Positions 1 to 7,733 of a stretch of 15,973 bases of DNA are shown piece after piece. The DNA is from JAVVEZ01 sp032250895 (GTDB taxonomy: Bacteria > Pseudomonadota > Gammaproteobacteria > Pseudomonadales > Pseudohongiellaceae). The notes under the pieces are model-generated. The model was not told where the DNA came from, searched no databases, and saw only the letters and a list, made by a program, of their open reading frames with translations. Location of the stretch: NCBI GenBank assembly GCA_032250895.1, contig JAVVEZ010000080.1:1-15973 (forward strand). The letters run 5' to 3'. Both the position numbers and the translations under genes were made by a program. The first letter of the stretch is position 1, and every line of letters begins with the position of its first letter.

Positions 1-53
1 ATCGTCCCCACGTTAACGTGGACTTTCTTGCGCTCAAACTTTTCCTTCGCCAT
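1..53 (-). CDS. tuf: Elongation factor EF-Tu, N-terminal 17 codons (cut by window edge)
   Basis: The reading frame begins MAKEKFERKKVHVNVGT and runs off the left edge, so only the 5' end of the gene is present. This is the characteristic EF-Tu N-terminus, just before the GTP-binding loop. EF-Tu is the cytoplasmic GTPase that delivers aminoacyl-tRNA to the ribosomal A site. A GGAG motif 8 nt upstream of the ATG supports the start. It follows fusA by 101 nt and is the last gene of the str operon (rpsL-rpsG-fusA-tuf). It is the second tuf copy in the window; the 3' end of another lies at the right edge. The K-V pair at residues 9-10, before HVNVGT, differs slightly from the T/N-K-P seen in well-known EF-Tu proteins (from memory). 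Confidence 0.95.
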   Translation of the reverse strand, partial: MAKEKFERKKVHVNVGT

Positions 54-97
54 CGTGTTGTCTCCGGTTCTGCCGATTTACTCGACTCTCGTTGCCC

Positions 98-117
98 GGG
101 GCGAGTGAACGCGCCCC
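98..117 (+). other. Inverted repeat in the fusA-tuf gap, terminator-like only on the plus strand
   Basis: A perfect 6-bp G+C stem (GGGGCG / CGCCCC) encloses an 8-nt loop. On the plus strand it is followed directly by TTTTT (118-122), the layout of an intrinsic terminator. On the minus strand, the direction of all genes here, the run of A lies before the stem, so it would not terminate the operon. It could stop antisense transcription entering fusA, act as a spacer hairpin in the operon mRNA, or be chance. Confidence 0.4.
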
Positions 118-154
118 TTTTTAACCAGCCCTGTGTTCCCTGCCATCAGAACCC

Positions 155-2248
155 TCAGGATTTGTTGATGATACCCTCTGCAATGTTGCCTGGCACTTCC
201 GCATACTTGGTGAATTCCATCGTATACGTGGCCCGGCCCTGTGTGGCGGAACGCAGATCCGTGGAATAGCCAAACATCTCGGCCAGCGGTACTTCAGCCG
301 TAATGGTCTTGCCCGACGGCGTATCTTCCATTCCCTGCACGATACCACGGCGACGATTGAGGTCGCCCATCACATCGCCCATGTAATCCTCAGGGGTCAC
401 GACTTCAACCTTCATGACGGGTTCCAGCAGGGCCGCGTCGGCCATCAATGCCCCTTTCTTGAGGGCCATCGATCCGGCTATCTTGAAGGCCATTTCACTG
501 GAGTCGACATCATGGAAAGAACCGTCGAAGATCGACACCTTCATGGCCAGCAGGGGGTAACCGGCCAGACAGCCATTCTTCATCTGCTCCTGCACACCCT
601 TGTCAACGGCTGGAATGTATTCCTTGGGGACAACACCGCCGACGATCTCATTGACAAACTGGTATTCGGAATCTGCCGGCAGGGGTTCCAGTCTGAGCCA
701 GACATGGCCATACTGACCACGGCCACCGGATTGCTTGACATGCTTGCCTTCCACTTCAATCGTCTTGCGAATGGTTTCGCGATAGGCGACCTGGGGTTTG
801 CCAATATTCGCTTCCACATTGAATTCGCGGCGCATGCGGTCAACGATGATGTCCAGATGCAATTCGCCCATCCCTGAAATAATGGTCTGACCGGATTCTT
901 CGTCAGTCTCCACCCGGAAGGAGGGGTCTTCCTGGGCCAGCTTGCCCAGTGCAATGCCCATCTTCTCCTGGTCCGCCTTGGTTTTGGGTTCAACCGCGAC
1001 CGAAATCACCGGATCCGGGAAGTCCATTTTCTCCAATGTGATGATGCTGTCATTGCTGCACAGCGTCTCACCTGTCGTGACATCCTTCAGGCCGATGGCA
1101 GCAGCGATGTCGCCAGCCAGAACCTCTTTGATTTCCTCACGGGAGTTGGCATGCATCTGCACCATTCGGCCAACCCTTTCCTTCTTGCCCTTGATCGGAT
1201 TGTAAACGCTGTCACCAGAGCTCAGTTTCCCGGAATAGACACGAAAGAAGGTCAAGGTACCCACGAAGGGGTCGGTGGCAATCTTGAATGCCAGCGCGGC
1301 AAAGGGCGCATTGTCATCTGCTTCCCGGGTGGCCTGGGTCACTTCATCTTCCAGCACACCTTCAATGGCCTTCACTTCCTGCGGTGAGGGCATGTAGTCG
1401 ATCACGGCATCCAGCATGGCCTGCACACCCTTGTTCTTGAAGGCCGAGCCACAAAGCGTGGGCACAATTTCATTGGCCAGGGTTCGAATCCGCAAACCCT
1501 TCATGATTTCGGCTTCGCTGAGAGTTTCACCGCCCAGATACTTGTCCATCAGTTCTTCATCGGCTTCGGCGGCCGCCTCGACCATGACTTCGTGCCATTT
1601 ATCACAAAGCGCCTGCATGTCAGCGGGAATTGGCTGATATGTGAACGTTACGCCTTTATCTTCTTCATTCCAGACGATAAGTTTCATCTTGACCAGGTCG
1701 ATGACGCCCTCGAAGTTTTCTTCTGCGCCGATGGGCAGCTGAATGGGAATGGCATTGGCCTTCAGACGATCGCGCATCTGCTCCACGACTCTCAGAAAGT
1801 CGGCACCGGCACGGTCCATCTTGTTCACAAAAACGATTCGTGGCACTTCGTAGCGATTGGCCTGCCGCCAGACGGTTTCTGTCTGCGGCTGCACGCCGGA
1901 GCTGCCGCAAAGTACCACGACAGCACCATCGAGCACACGCAGGGAACGCTCTACCTCGATAGTAAAGTCAACGTGTCCAGGAGTATCGATGATATTGACA
2001 CGGTGCTGCTCGTACTGCTTGTCCATGCCCGACCAGAAACAGGTGGTAGCCGCAGAGGTGATCGTAATGCCACGCTCCTGCTCCTGAACCATCCAGTCCA
2101 TAACCGCTGCGCCGTCATGGACTTCGCCGATCTTGTGGGAGACACCCGTATAGAACAGCACACGCTCAGTCGTGGTTGTCTTGCCGGCATCGACATGGGC
2201 AACGATACCGATGTTACGATAACGTTGTAATGGGGTTTTTCTGGCCAC
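155..2248 (-). CDS. fusA: Elongation factor G (EF-G)
   Basis: This 697-residue GTPase catalyses translocation of tRNA and mRNA on the ribosome and, with RRF, ribosome recycling. The GTPase motifs are all visible: P-loop AHVDAGKT at 17-24, switch I RGITITSAAT at 59-68, DTPGH at 88-92, NKMD at 142-145 and GSAF at about 267-270. Domains II to V follow without interruption to residue 697, close to the usual length of about 700. The start is a GTG codon (2246-2248), chosen because MARKTPLQRYRNIGIVAHVD is the family N-terminus and GAGGG lies 7 nt upstream. It sits 44 nt after rpsG and 101 nt before tuf, in the classical str operon order, so it is expected to be transcribed from the promoter upstream of rpsL. 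The C-terminus (GNIAEGIINKS) differs from the E. coli tail, which is normal for this variable end. Confidence 0.98.
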   Translation of the reverse strand: MARKTPLQRYRNIGIVAHVDAGKTTTTERVLFYTGVSHKIGEVHDGAAVMDWMVQEQERGITITSAATTCFWSGMDKQYEQHRVNIIDTPGHVDFTIEVERSLRVLDGAVVVLCGSSGVQPQTETVWRQANRYEVPRIVFVNKMDRAGADFLRVVEQMRDRLKANAIPIQLPIGAEENFEGVIDLVKMKLIVWNEEDKGVTFTYQPIPADMQALCDKWHEVMVEAAAEADEELMDKYLGGETLSEAEIMKGLRIRTLANEIVPTLCGSAFKNKGVQAMLDAVIDYMPSPQEVKAIEGVLEDEVTQATREADDNAPFAALAFKIATDPFVGTLTFFRVYSGKLSSGDSVYNPIKGKKERVGRMVQMHANSREEIKEVLAGDIAAAIGLKDVTTGETLCSNDSIITLEKMDFPDPVISVAVEPKTKADQEKMGIALGKLAQEDPSFRVETDEESGQTIISGMGELHLDIIVDRMRREFNVEANIGKPQVAYRETIRKTIEVEGKHVKQSGGRGQYGHVWLRLEPLPADSEYQFVNEIVGGVVPKEYIPAVDKGVQEQMKNGCLAGYPLLAMKVSIFDGSFHDVDSSEMAFKIAGSMALKKGALMADAALLEPVMKVEVVTPEDYMGDVMGDLNRRRGIVQGMEDTPSGKTITAEVPLAEMFGYSTDLRSATQGRATYTMEFTKYAEVPGNIAEGIINKS

Positions 2249-2292
2249 GGCACAGCCCTCTGTGAATAAGGTTAACTAATTGAAATCCGGAA

Positions 2293-2763
2293 TTAGAAGC
2301 GGTAGTGAGAGAAAGCCTTGTTGGCTTCTGCCATACGGTGAACTTCTTCACGCTTCCTGACAGCACTGCCCCGTCCCTCCGAGGCATCCAGAATTTCACC
2401 GGCCAGACGCAGGGCCATGGACTTCTCACCCCGTTTGCGGGAGTGCTCAACCAGCCAACGCATGGCCAGGGCATGACGACGTTCAGAGCGCACTTCTACC
2501 GGCACCTGGTAGGTAGCCCCCCCGACACGCCTTGATTTCACCTCCACCAGCGGTGCTATGCTGTCCAGCGCGGTTTCAAATTTATCCAGGGCATCGGCTC
2601 CGGATTTATCGGCAACGACTTGCAGGGCTCCGTACACGATTTTTTCTGCAATGGATTTTTTACCATCAACCATCACGTGGTTCATGAATTTTGCAAGAAC
2701 CTGGCTTCCGAATTTTGGATCTGGCAGGATTTCTCTTTTGGCGGCAACACGTCTTCTTGGCAT
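2293..2763 (-). CDS. rpsG: 30S ribosomal protein S7
   Basis: This 156-residue protein is the primary binder of the 3' major domain of 16S rRNA and nucleates assembly of the 30S head. The N-terminus MPRRRVAAKREILPDPKFGS, the central stretch ending RRVGGATYQVPVEVR and the C-terminal SHYRF match the short form of the family (some E. coli strains carry an extended tail). The ribosome binding site is a modest GAGAG a few nucleotides before the ATG, weaker than those of its neighbours. Such a site suits control by upstream translation or by S7 itself. It lies 100 nt after rpsL, with a long hairpin in that gap, and 44 nt before fusA. In E. coli S7 is the feedback repressor of the str operon; that role is inferred here. 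Confidence 0.98.
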   Translation of the reverse strand: MPRRRVAAKREILPDPKFGSQVLAKFMNHVMVDGKKSIAEKIVYGALQVVADKSGADALDKFETALDSIAPLVEVKSRRVGGATYQVPVEVRSERRHALAMRWLVEHSRKRGEKSMALRLAGEILDASEGRGSAVRKREEVHRMAEANKAFSHYRF

Positions 2764-2789
2764 GATACTCTCTCTATATTCAGGTTAAT

Positions 2790-2828
2790 CCGGGACACCG
2801 ATGCTTCAAGGGCTTCATCGGAACCCGG
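2790..2828 (-). promoter_or_regulatory. Two-tier hairpin in the S12-S7 gap, candidate S7 feedback site
   Basis: In the mRNA, CCGGG and CCCGG form an outer 5-bp stem. A small internal loop separates it from a perfect inner 6-bp stem (CCGATG / CATCGG) with a 12-nt loop. It ends 26 nt before the rpsG start codon. In E. coli, S7 binds an intercistronic structure at exactly this place and represses its own and downstream translation. The structure is seen in the sequence; its role as an S7 target is inference from position. Confidence 0.5.
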
Positions 2829-2863
2829 CCTTACTGCGGTTTTGATGAAAGATCCGGAACAGA

Positions 2864-3241
2864 TCAGGATTTCTTCGGTCTTTTGGCGCCATACTTGGAA
2901 CGGCCCTGACGACGAGCAGCCACACCGGAGGTATCCAGGCTGCCACGTACCGTATGGTAACGCACCCCGGGAAGGTCCTTGACCCTGCCGCCTCTGATCA
3001 GGATCACGGAGTGTTCCTGCAGGTTATGACCTTCACCGCCGATGTAGGACGTGACCTCATAGCCATTGGTCAAGCGCACACGGCAGACCTTGCGAAGTGC
3101 CGAGTTTGGTTTTTTCGGTGTCGTGGTATAAACACGCACACACACCCCACGTCGTTGTGGACAGCCCATCAGTGCTGGTACAGCGCTCTTTTCTATCTTG
3201 CTTCTTCGCGGCTTGCGAACCAGCTGATTAACCGTTGCCAT
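2864..3241 (-). CDS. rpsL: 30S ribosomal protein S12
   Basis: This 125-residue protein of the 30S decoding centre monitors codon-anticodon pairing. It contains the invariant TTPKKPNSALRK stretch (40-51) with Lys43, and GGRVKDLPGVRYH (84-96) with Lys88. Lys43 and Lys88 are the positions where streptomycin-resistance changes arise in E. coli; both are the sensitive wild type here. Asp89 is the residue modified by RimO in E. coli. Length matches the family (124-125). The start is supported by AGGAG 6 nt upstream of the ATG and by the N-terminus MATVNQLVRKPR. It is the first gene of the str operon, 147 nt after rpoC, with a near-consensus promoter in that gap. Confidence 0.98.
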   Translation of the reverse strand: MATVNQLVRKPRRSKIEKSAVPALMGCPQRRGVCVRVYTTTPKKPNSALRKVCRVRLTNGYEVTSYIGGEGHNLQEHSVILIRGGRVKDLPGVRYHTVRGSLDTSGVAARRQGRSKYGAKRPKKS

Positions 3242-3320
3242 CCATTACTCCTGCATTCTGTATTTGATTTATTCCCGGCATTTTCGCCCGCTGCTCATGG
3301 CCGTCGCCAAGGGAGGCAAG

Positions 3321-3349
3321 ATTCTAATGATCCCGCCCCCGCGAGTCAA
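3321..3349 (-). promoter_or_regulatory. Sigma70 promoter of the str operon (upstream of rpsL)
   Basis: Read on the minus strand, a -35 box TTGACT (3344-3349) and a -10 box TAGAAT (3321-3326) are separated by exactly 17 bp. Each box matches five of six consensus bases. The spacer is very G-rich. Transcription would start near 3313-3314, leaving a leader of about 72 nt before rpsL. The promoter lies wholly within the rpoC-rpsL gap, so rpsL-rpsG-fusA-tuf can be made separately from rpoBC. I see no convincing intrinsic terminator after rpoC, so read-through from rpoC is also likely. Confidence 0.8.
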
Positions 3350-3388
3350 CAACAAACCGCCGGGAAGCCTGCCCGCATGTTGCGAAAA

Positions 3389-6300
3389 TCAGGTCTCTGA
3401 CTTCAAGGCCTCACTCAGCGCGGCTTCCACTTCACTGGCCGATACGGACTCAGACTCGAATTCATTGGCGCGACGGGCCAATGCCTTCTGTCTGCGTCTT
3501 TCGTGGTAAGACAGCCCCGTACCCGCCGGAATCAGCCGCCCCACCACCACATTTTCCTTCAAACCCTGCAAGTAGTCGCGCTTGCCGGTAACAGCCGCCT
3601 CGGTGAGAACCCGAGTGGTTTCCTGGAACGAGGCCGCCGAAATGAAGGATTCGGTAGCCAGCGATGCCTTGGTGATTCCCAACAACACCCGCTCATACCT
3701 GGCTTCCTGCTTGTCTGCCTCTCTGAGCTTGGTATTTTCAGCCACCAGTCGAACGTATTCCACCTGCTCGCCCTTGATGAAACCGGAATCCCCCATATCC
3801 AGAATTTCTGCCTTGCGCAACATCTGCCTGACAATCACTTCAATATGCTTGTCGTTGATCCGCACACCCTGGAGACGGTACACATCCTGCACCTCGTTGA
3901 CGATATAGTCCGCCAGTGCAGCAACGCCCTTGAGCCGCAGAATATCGTGGGGGCTTGGCGGGCCATCCGAGACAACCTCGCCTTTTTCGATAAACTCGCC
4001 TTCGAACACGGTCATCTGACGCCATTTCGGAATCAATGTTTCATAGTAGGGACTGCCGTCAATCGGATTGACGCCATCTGCCGGCGTAATGATCAGGCGA
4101 CGCTTGCCCTTGGTTTCCTTGCCGAAGCTCACGGTTCCCGAGATCTCGGCCAGGATCGCCGGTTCTTTGGGCTTGCGGGCCTCGAAGAGATCCGCAACAC
4201 GTGGCAAACCACCGGTGATATCCCTGGTCTTCGAACCTTCCTGGGGAATACGGGCAATGACATCGCCGATATTGACGTCCTTGTCGGCTTCCACACCAAC
4301 GATGGCTCTTGCCGGCAGGAAGTAATGAGCCGGCACATTGGTGCCGGGCAGGTTCAATTCCTTGCCCTTTTTGTCTACCAAAGTAACGGCTGGACGCAAT
4401 TCCTTGCCGGCGGAAGGACGTTCTGCCACGTCCATCACGGAAATATTGGACAAGCCGGTAATCTCGTCAGTTTGACGTTTGACACTGAGACCTTCTTCCA
4501 TCGCAGCAAAGGCCACCTTGCCGGCAATTTCAGCAATGATCGGGTGAGTATGCGGATCCCAGGTTGCGACCACCTGGCCCACCTTTACTTCAAATTTATG
4601 ACCGCCATTGATAACTGCGCCATACGGTAATTTATAGCGCTCCCGTTCACGGCCATTGACATCATTGACGATCAGTTCTCCGGAGCGGGAAACCACCACC
4701 AGCTCTCCGCTGATTTTCTGCACGGTTTTCATATTGTGCAGATGGATGGTTCCGGCCGTTTTCACCTGTACGCTGTCTGAAGCCGTCGCTCTGGACGCCG
4801 CCCCACCGATATGGAAGGTGCGCATGGTCAGCTGCGTGCCCGGCTCACCAATCGATTGGGCCGCCACGACGCCCACGGCCTCACCGATATTGGCGAGATG
4901 ACCACGAGCCAGGTCACGCCCATAGCACAGTCGGCAAATGCCCAGTTCCGCTTCACAGGTGATCGCTGATCTGACCACGATCTCATCGATACCATTGATT
5001 TCCAGCTTTTCCACCATGCGCTCATCGAGCAGCACACCAGCCTCGACGATCACTTCATCCGTACCCGGCTTCAAGACCTCCTGCGCCACGACCCGGCCCA
5101 GAACCCGCTCGCCCAGGGCAGCGATAATGTCACCACCCTCGATGATCGGCGTCATAATCAAGCCCTGATCGGTACCACAGTCATATTCCTTGATTACCAG
5201 ATCCTGGGAAATGTCGACCAGGCGGCGTGTCAGATACCCGGAGTTGGCAGTTTTCAGTGCGGTATCCGCCAGGCCCTTGCGGGCGCCATGGGTGGAAATG
5301 AAGTACTGGAGTACGTTCAGTCCTTCCCGGAAGTTGGCGGTAATCGGAGTTTCGATAATGGAACCATCCGGCTTCGCCATCAGGCCACGCATCCCCGCCA
5401 GCTGACGGATCTGGGCCGGGGAACCCCTGGCACCGGAGTCGGCATAGATATAGACGGAATTGAATGATTCCTGCGTCTCCTTCTTGCCTTCACGGTTGAC
5501 AACAGGCTCCCTGGAAAGACCATCCATCATGGACTTGGCAACCAGGTCGTTGGCACGGGACCAGATATCGATGACCTTGTTGTATTTTTCACCCTGGGTG
5601 ACCAGGCCGGAGGCAAACTGGGACTCGATTTCCTCCACCTCTCCTTCGGCACTCTCGATCAGCCTGGCTTTCTCGGCTGGAATAACGAAGTCATTCACCC
5701 CGATGGATGCCCCGGAGTATGTGGAATAGCGATAGCCCATATACATCAGCTGGTCAGCAAAAATGACCGTTTCCTTCAGTCCCACATTGCGGTAACACAT
5801 ATTGATGATGGAAGAAATCTGCTTTTTGGCCATCTTCTGGTTGACCAGTGAAAAAGCCAGGCCATCTGGCACGATACTGAACAGAATCACCCGGCCGACA
5901 GTGGTGTCAACTATGCCGGCATTCTCCTGTCTTTCACCGTCTTCGCCGAAAACCACCTCGGACAAACGAACTTTTATTTTCGCCTGAAGATGGGCATGGC
6001 CGGTATTGAAAGCCTTGAGAACTTCCTTGGGATCAGCAAACACCATGCCTTCGCCTTTGGCATTGACGCGTTCGCGGGTCATGTAATAAAGCCCCAGTAC
6101 CACGTCCTGGGAAGGCACGATGATGGGCTCACCGCTGGCCGGTGACAGGATGTTGTTGGTGGACATCATCAGGGTACGGGCTTCCAGTTGGGCTTCCAGC
6201 GTCAAGGGCACATGGACAGCCATCTGGTCGCCATCAAAGTCTGCGTTATAGGCAGCACAGACCAGGGGATGCAGCTGAATCGCCTTGCCTTCGATCAGTA

Positions 6301-7618
6301 CCGGCTCGAAGGCCTGGATTCCAAGACGATGCAGGGTTGGTGCACGGTTCAGCAGGATGGGGTGTTCACGGATGACTTCCGCCAGAATATCCCAGACTTC
6401 CGCGGTTTCTTTTTCGACCATCTTTTTGGCGGCCTTGATGGTCGTGGCCAGACCACGCAGCTCCAGCTTGCCGAAAATAAACGGCTTGAAGAGTTCCAGT
6501 GCCATTTTCTTGGGCAGCCCGCACTGATGCAGTCTCAGCGTAGGCCCCACCACGATTACGGATCGACCCGAGTAGTCTACGCGCTTGCCCAGCAGGTTCT
6601 GCCGGAACCGGCCCTGCTTGCCCTTGATCATGTCGGCCAGGGATTTCAATGGCCGCTTGTTGGAACCGGTGATGGCCCGGCCGCGACGGCCATTGTCCAG
6701 CAGGGCATCGACGGCTTCCTGCAGCATGCGTTTTTCATTGCGCACAATGATGTCCGGCGCATTGAGGTCCAGCAGGCGTTTCAGTCGATTGTTCCTGTTG
6801 ATGACCCGGCGGTACAGATCATTGAGATCGGAGGTGGCAAAACGGCCACCATCCAGCGGCACCAGCGGACGCAGGTCCGGCGGCAATACCGGCAACACCG
6901 TCAGTACCATCCACTCCGGCTTGTTGCCTGAGCTGACAAAACCGTCCAGCAGCTTCAAGCGCTTCGACAGTTTTTTCAACTTGGTTTCCGAATTCGTGTT
7001 GGGAATTTCCTCCCGCAGCCTGACCACTTCGGAATCAACGTCCATGTCCTGCATCAGGTCCTGTACGGCTTCCGCTCCCATTTTGGCTGAAAATTCGTCG
7101 CCAAACTCTTCCAGCGCCTCATAGTATTGCTCATCGTTCAGCAACTGACCTTTTTCCAGTGTGGTCATGCCCGGGTCAGTGACCACAAAAGATTCAAAAT
7201 ACAGAATGCGCTCGATATCCCTGAGGGTCATATCCAGCAACAAGCCGATCCTGGAAGGCAGTGATTTCAGGAACCAGATATGGGCCACGGGACTGGCCAG
7301 TTCTATATGGCCCATACGCTCACGGCGCACCTTGGAGAGAGCGACTTCGACACCGCACTTCTCACAGATGACACCCCTGTGTTTCAGGCGTTTGTACTTG
7401 CCACAGAGGCATTCATAATCCTTTACCGGTCCGAAAATCTTCGCACAGAACAAACCGTCCCGTTCCGGTTTGAAAGTCCTGTAATTGATGGTTTCGGGCT
7501 TTTTCACTTCCCCGAACGACCAGGACCGGATCAATTGCGGCGACGCCAATCCAATCCGGATCGAATCAAAGTCTTCTATCTGCGATTGTGACTTCAATAA
7601 ACCTAAAAGGTCTTTCAT
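3389..7618 (-). CDS. rpoC: DNA-directed RNA polymerase subunit beta'
   Basis: This 1409-residue protein is the largest subunit of RNA polymerase and carries half of the active site, the clamp and the sigma-binding surface. The N-terminal zinc site has Cys70, 72, 85 and 88. The catalytic NADFDGDQ motif at 458-465 provides Asp460, 462 and 464. The second zinc site is Cys814, 888, 895 and 898. All these numbers coincide with E. coli RpoC (1407 aa), so there are no net insertions up to residue 898. The lineage-specific insert in the trigger loop region (about 940-1130) is present, as in proteobacteria. A strong GGAGG lies 6 nt before the ATG. It follows rpoB by 115 nt, contiguous with the rplJL-rpoBC operon. 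The reading frame is intact. Confidence 0.99.
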   Translation of the reverse strand: MKDLLGLLKSQSQIEDFDSIRIGLASPQLIRSWSFGEVKKPETINYRTFKPERDGLFCAKIFGPVKDYECLCGKYKRLKHRGVICEKCGVEVALSKVRRERMGHIELASPVAHIWFLKSLPSRIGLLLDMTLRDIERILYFESFVVTDPGMTTLEKGQLLNDEQYYEALEEFGDEFSAKMGAEAVQDLMQDMDVDSEVVRLREEIPNTNSETKLKKLSKRLKLLDGFVSSGNKPEWMVLTVLPVLPPDLRPLVPLDGGRFATSDLNDLYRRVINRNNRLKRLLDLNAPDIIVRNEKRMLQEAVDALLDNGRRGRAITGSNKRPLKSLADMIKGKQGRFRQNLLGKRVDYSGRSVIVVGPTLRLHQCGLPKKMALELFKPFIFGKLELRGLATTIKAAKKMVEKETAEVWDILAEVIREHPILLNRAPTLHRLGIQAFEPVLIEGKAIQLHPLVCAAYNADFDGDQMAVHVPLTLEAQLEARTLMMSTNNILSPASGEPIIVPSQDVVLGLYYMTRERVNAKGEGMVFADPKEVLKAFNTGHAHLQAKIKVRLSEVVFGEDGERQENAGIVDTTVGRVILFSIVPDGLAFSLVNQKMAKKQISSIINMCYRNVGLKETVIFADQLMYMGYRYSTYSGASIGVNDFVIPAEKARLIESAEGEVEEIESQFASGLVTQGEKYNKVIDIWSRANDLVAKSMMDGLSREPVVNREGKKETQESFNSVYIYADSGARGSPAQIRQLAGMRGLMAKPDGSIIETPITANFREGLNVLQYFISTHGARKGLADTALKTANSGYLTRRLVDISQDLVIKEYDCGTDQGLIMTPIIEGGDIIAALGERVLGRVVAQEVLKPGTDEVIVEAGVLLDERMVEKLEINGIDEIVVRSAITCEAELGICRLCYGRDLARGHLANIGEAVGVVAAQSIGEPGTQLTMRTFHIGGAASRATASDSVQVKTAGTIHLHNMKTVQKISGELVVVSRSGELIVNDVNGRERERYKLPYGAVINGGHKFEVKVGQVVATWDPHTHPIIAEIAGKVAFAAMEEGLSVKRQTDEITGLSNISVMDVAERPSAGKELRPAVTLVDKKGKELNLPGTNVPAHYFLPARAIVGVEADKDVNIGDVIARIPQEGSKTRDITGGLPRVADLFEARKPKEPAILAEISGTVSFGKETKGKRRLIITPADGVNPIDGSPYYETLIPKWRQMTVFEGEFIEKGEVVSDGPPSPHDILRLKGVAALADYIVNEVQDVYRLQGVRINDKHIEVIVRQMLRKAEILDMGDSGFIKGEQVEYVRLVAENTKLREADKQEARYERVLLGITKASLATESFISAASFQETTRVLTEAAVTGKRDYLQGLKENVVVGRLIPAGTGLSYHERRRQKALARRANEFESESVSASEVEAALSEALKSET

Positions 7619-7702
7619 TCTTGTTCCTCCGCCCAGGGTACCAAGGCTTTAAACTGATACCTGATTGCTTAAACATCCAGGAAAATCTTTATTGTGCTGC
7701 GG

Positions 7703-7719
7703 CCCATCCCGGGGATGGG
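7703..7719 (-). other. G+C-rich palindrome just after rpoB
   Basis: CCCATCC and GGATGGG form a 7-bp stem with a 3-nt loop, 15 bp into the 115-nt rpoB-rpoC gap. No run of T follows on the coding strand, so it is not an intrinsic terminator. It may stabilise or delimit the rpoB part of the transcript. The gap otherwise holds only the rpoC ribosome binding site. Confidence 0.4.
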
Positions 7720-7733
7720 TATGGTCCTCAACA

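Noticed and set aside
3262..3291. Nine-codon upstream frame (ATG to TAA) in the rpsL leader
   Set aside because: No ribosome binding site before the ATG and no notable amino-acid pattern; probably chance.
3503..4630. 375-codon open frame on the plus strand opposite rpoC
   Set aside because: It is exactly antisense to conserved rpoC codons, its translation resembles no family I know, and it is His/Gln-rich as expected from a reversed frame of a GC-balanced gene.
6188..6931. 247-codon plus-strand frame opposite rpoC
   Set aside because: Antisense shadow of the conserved beta' core (double-psi barrel region); no ribosome binding site or recognisable domain.
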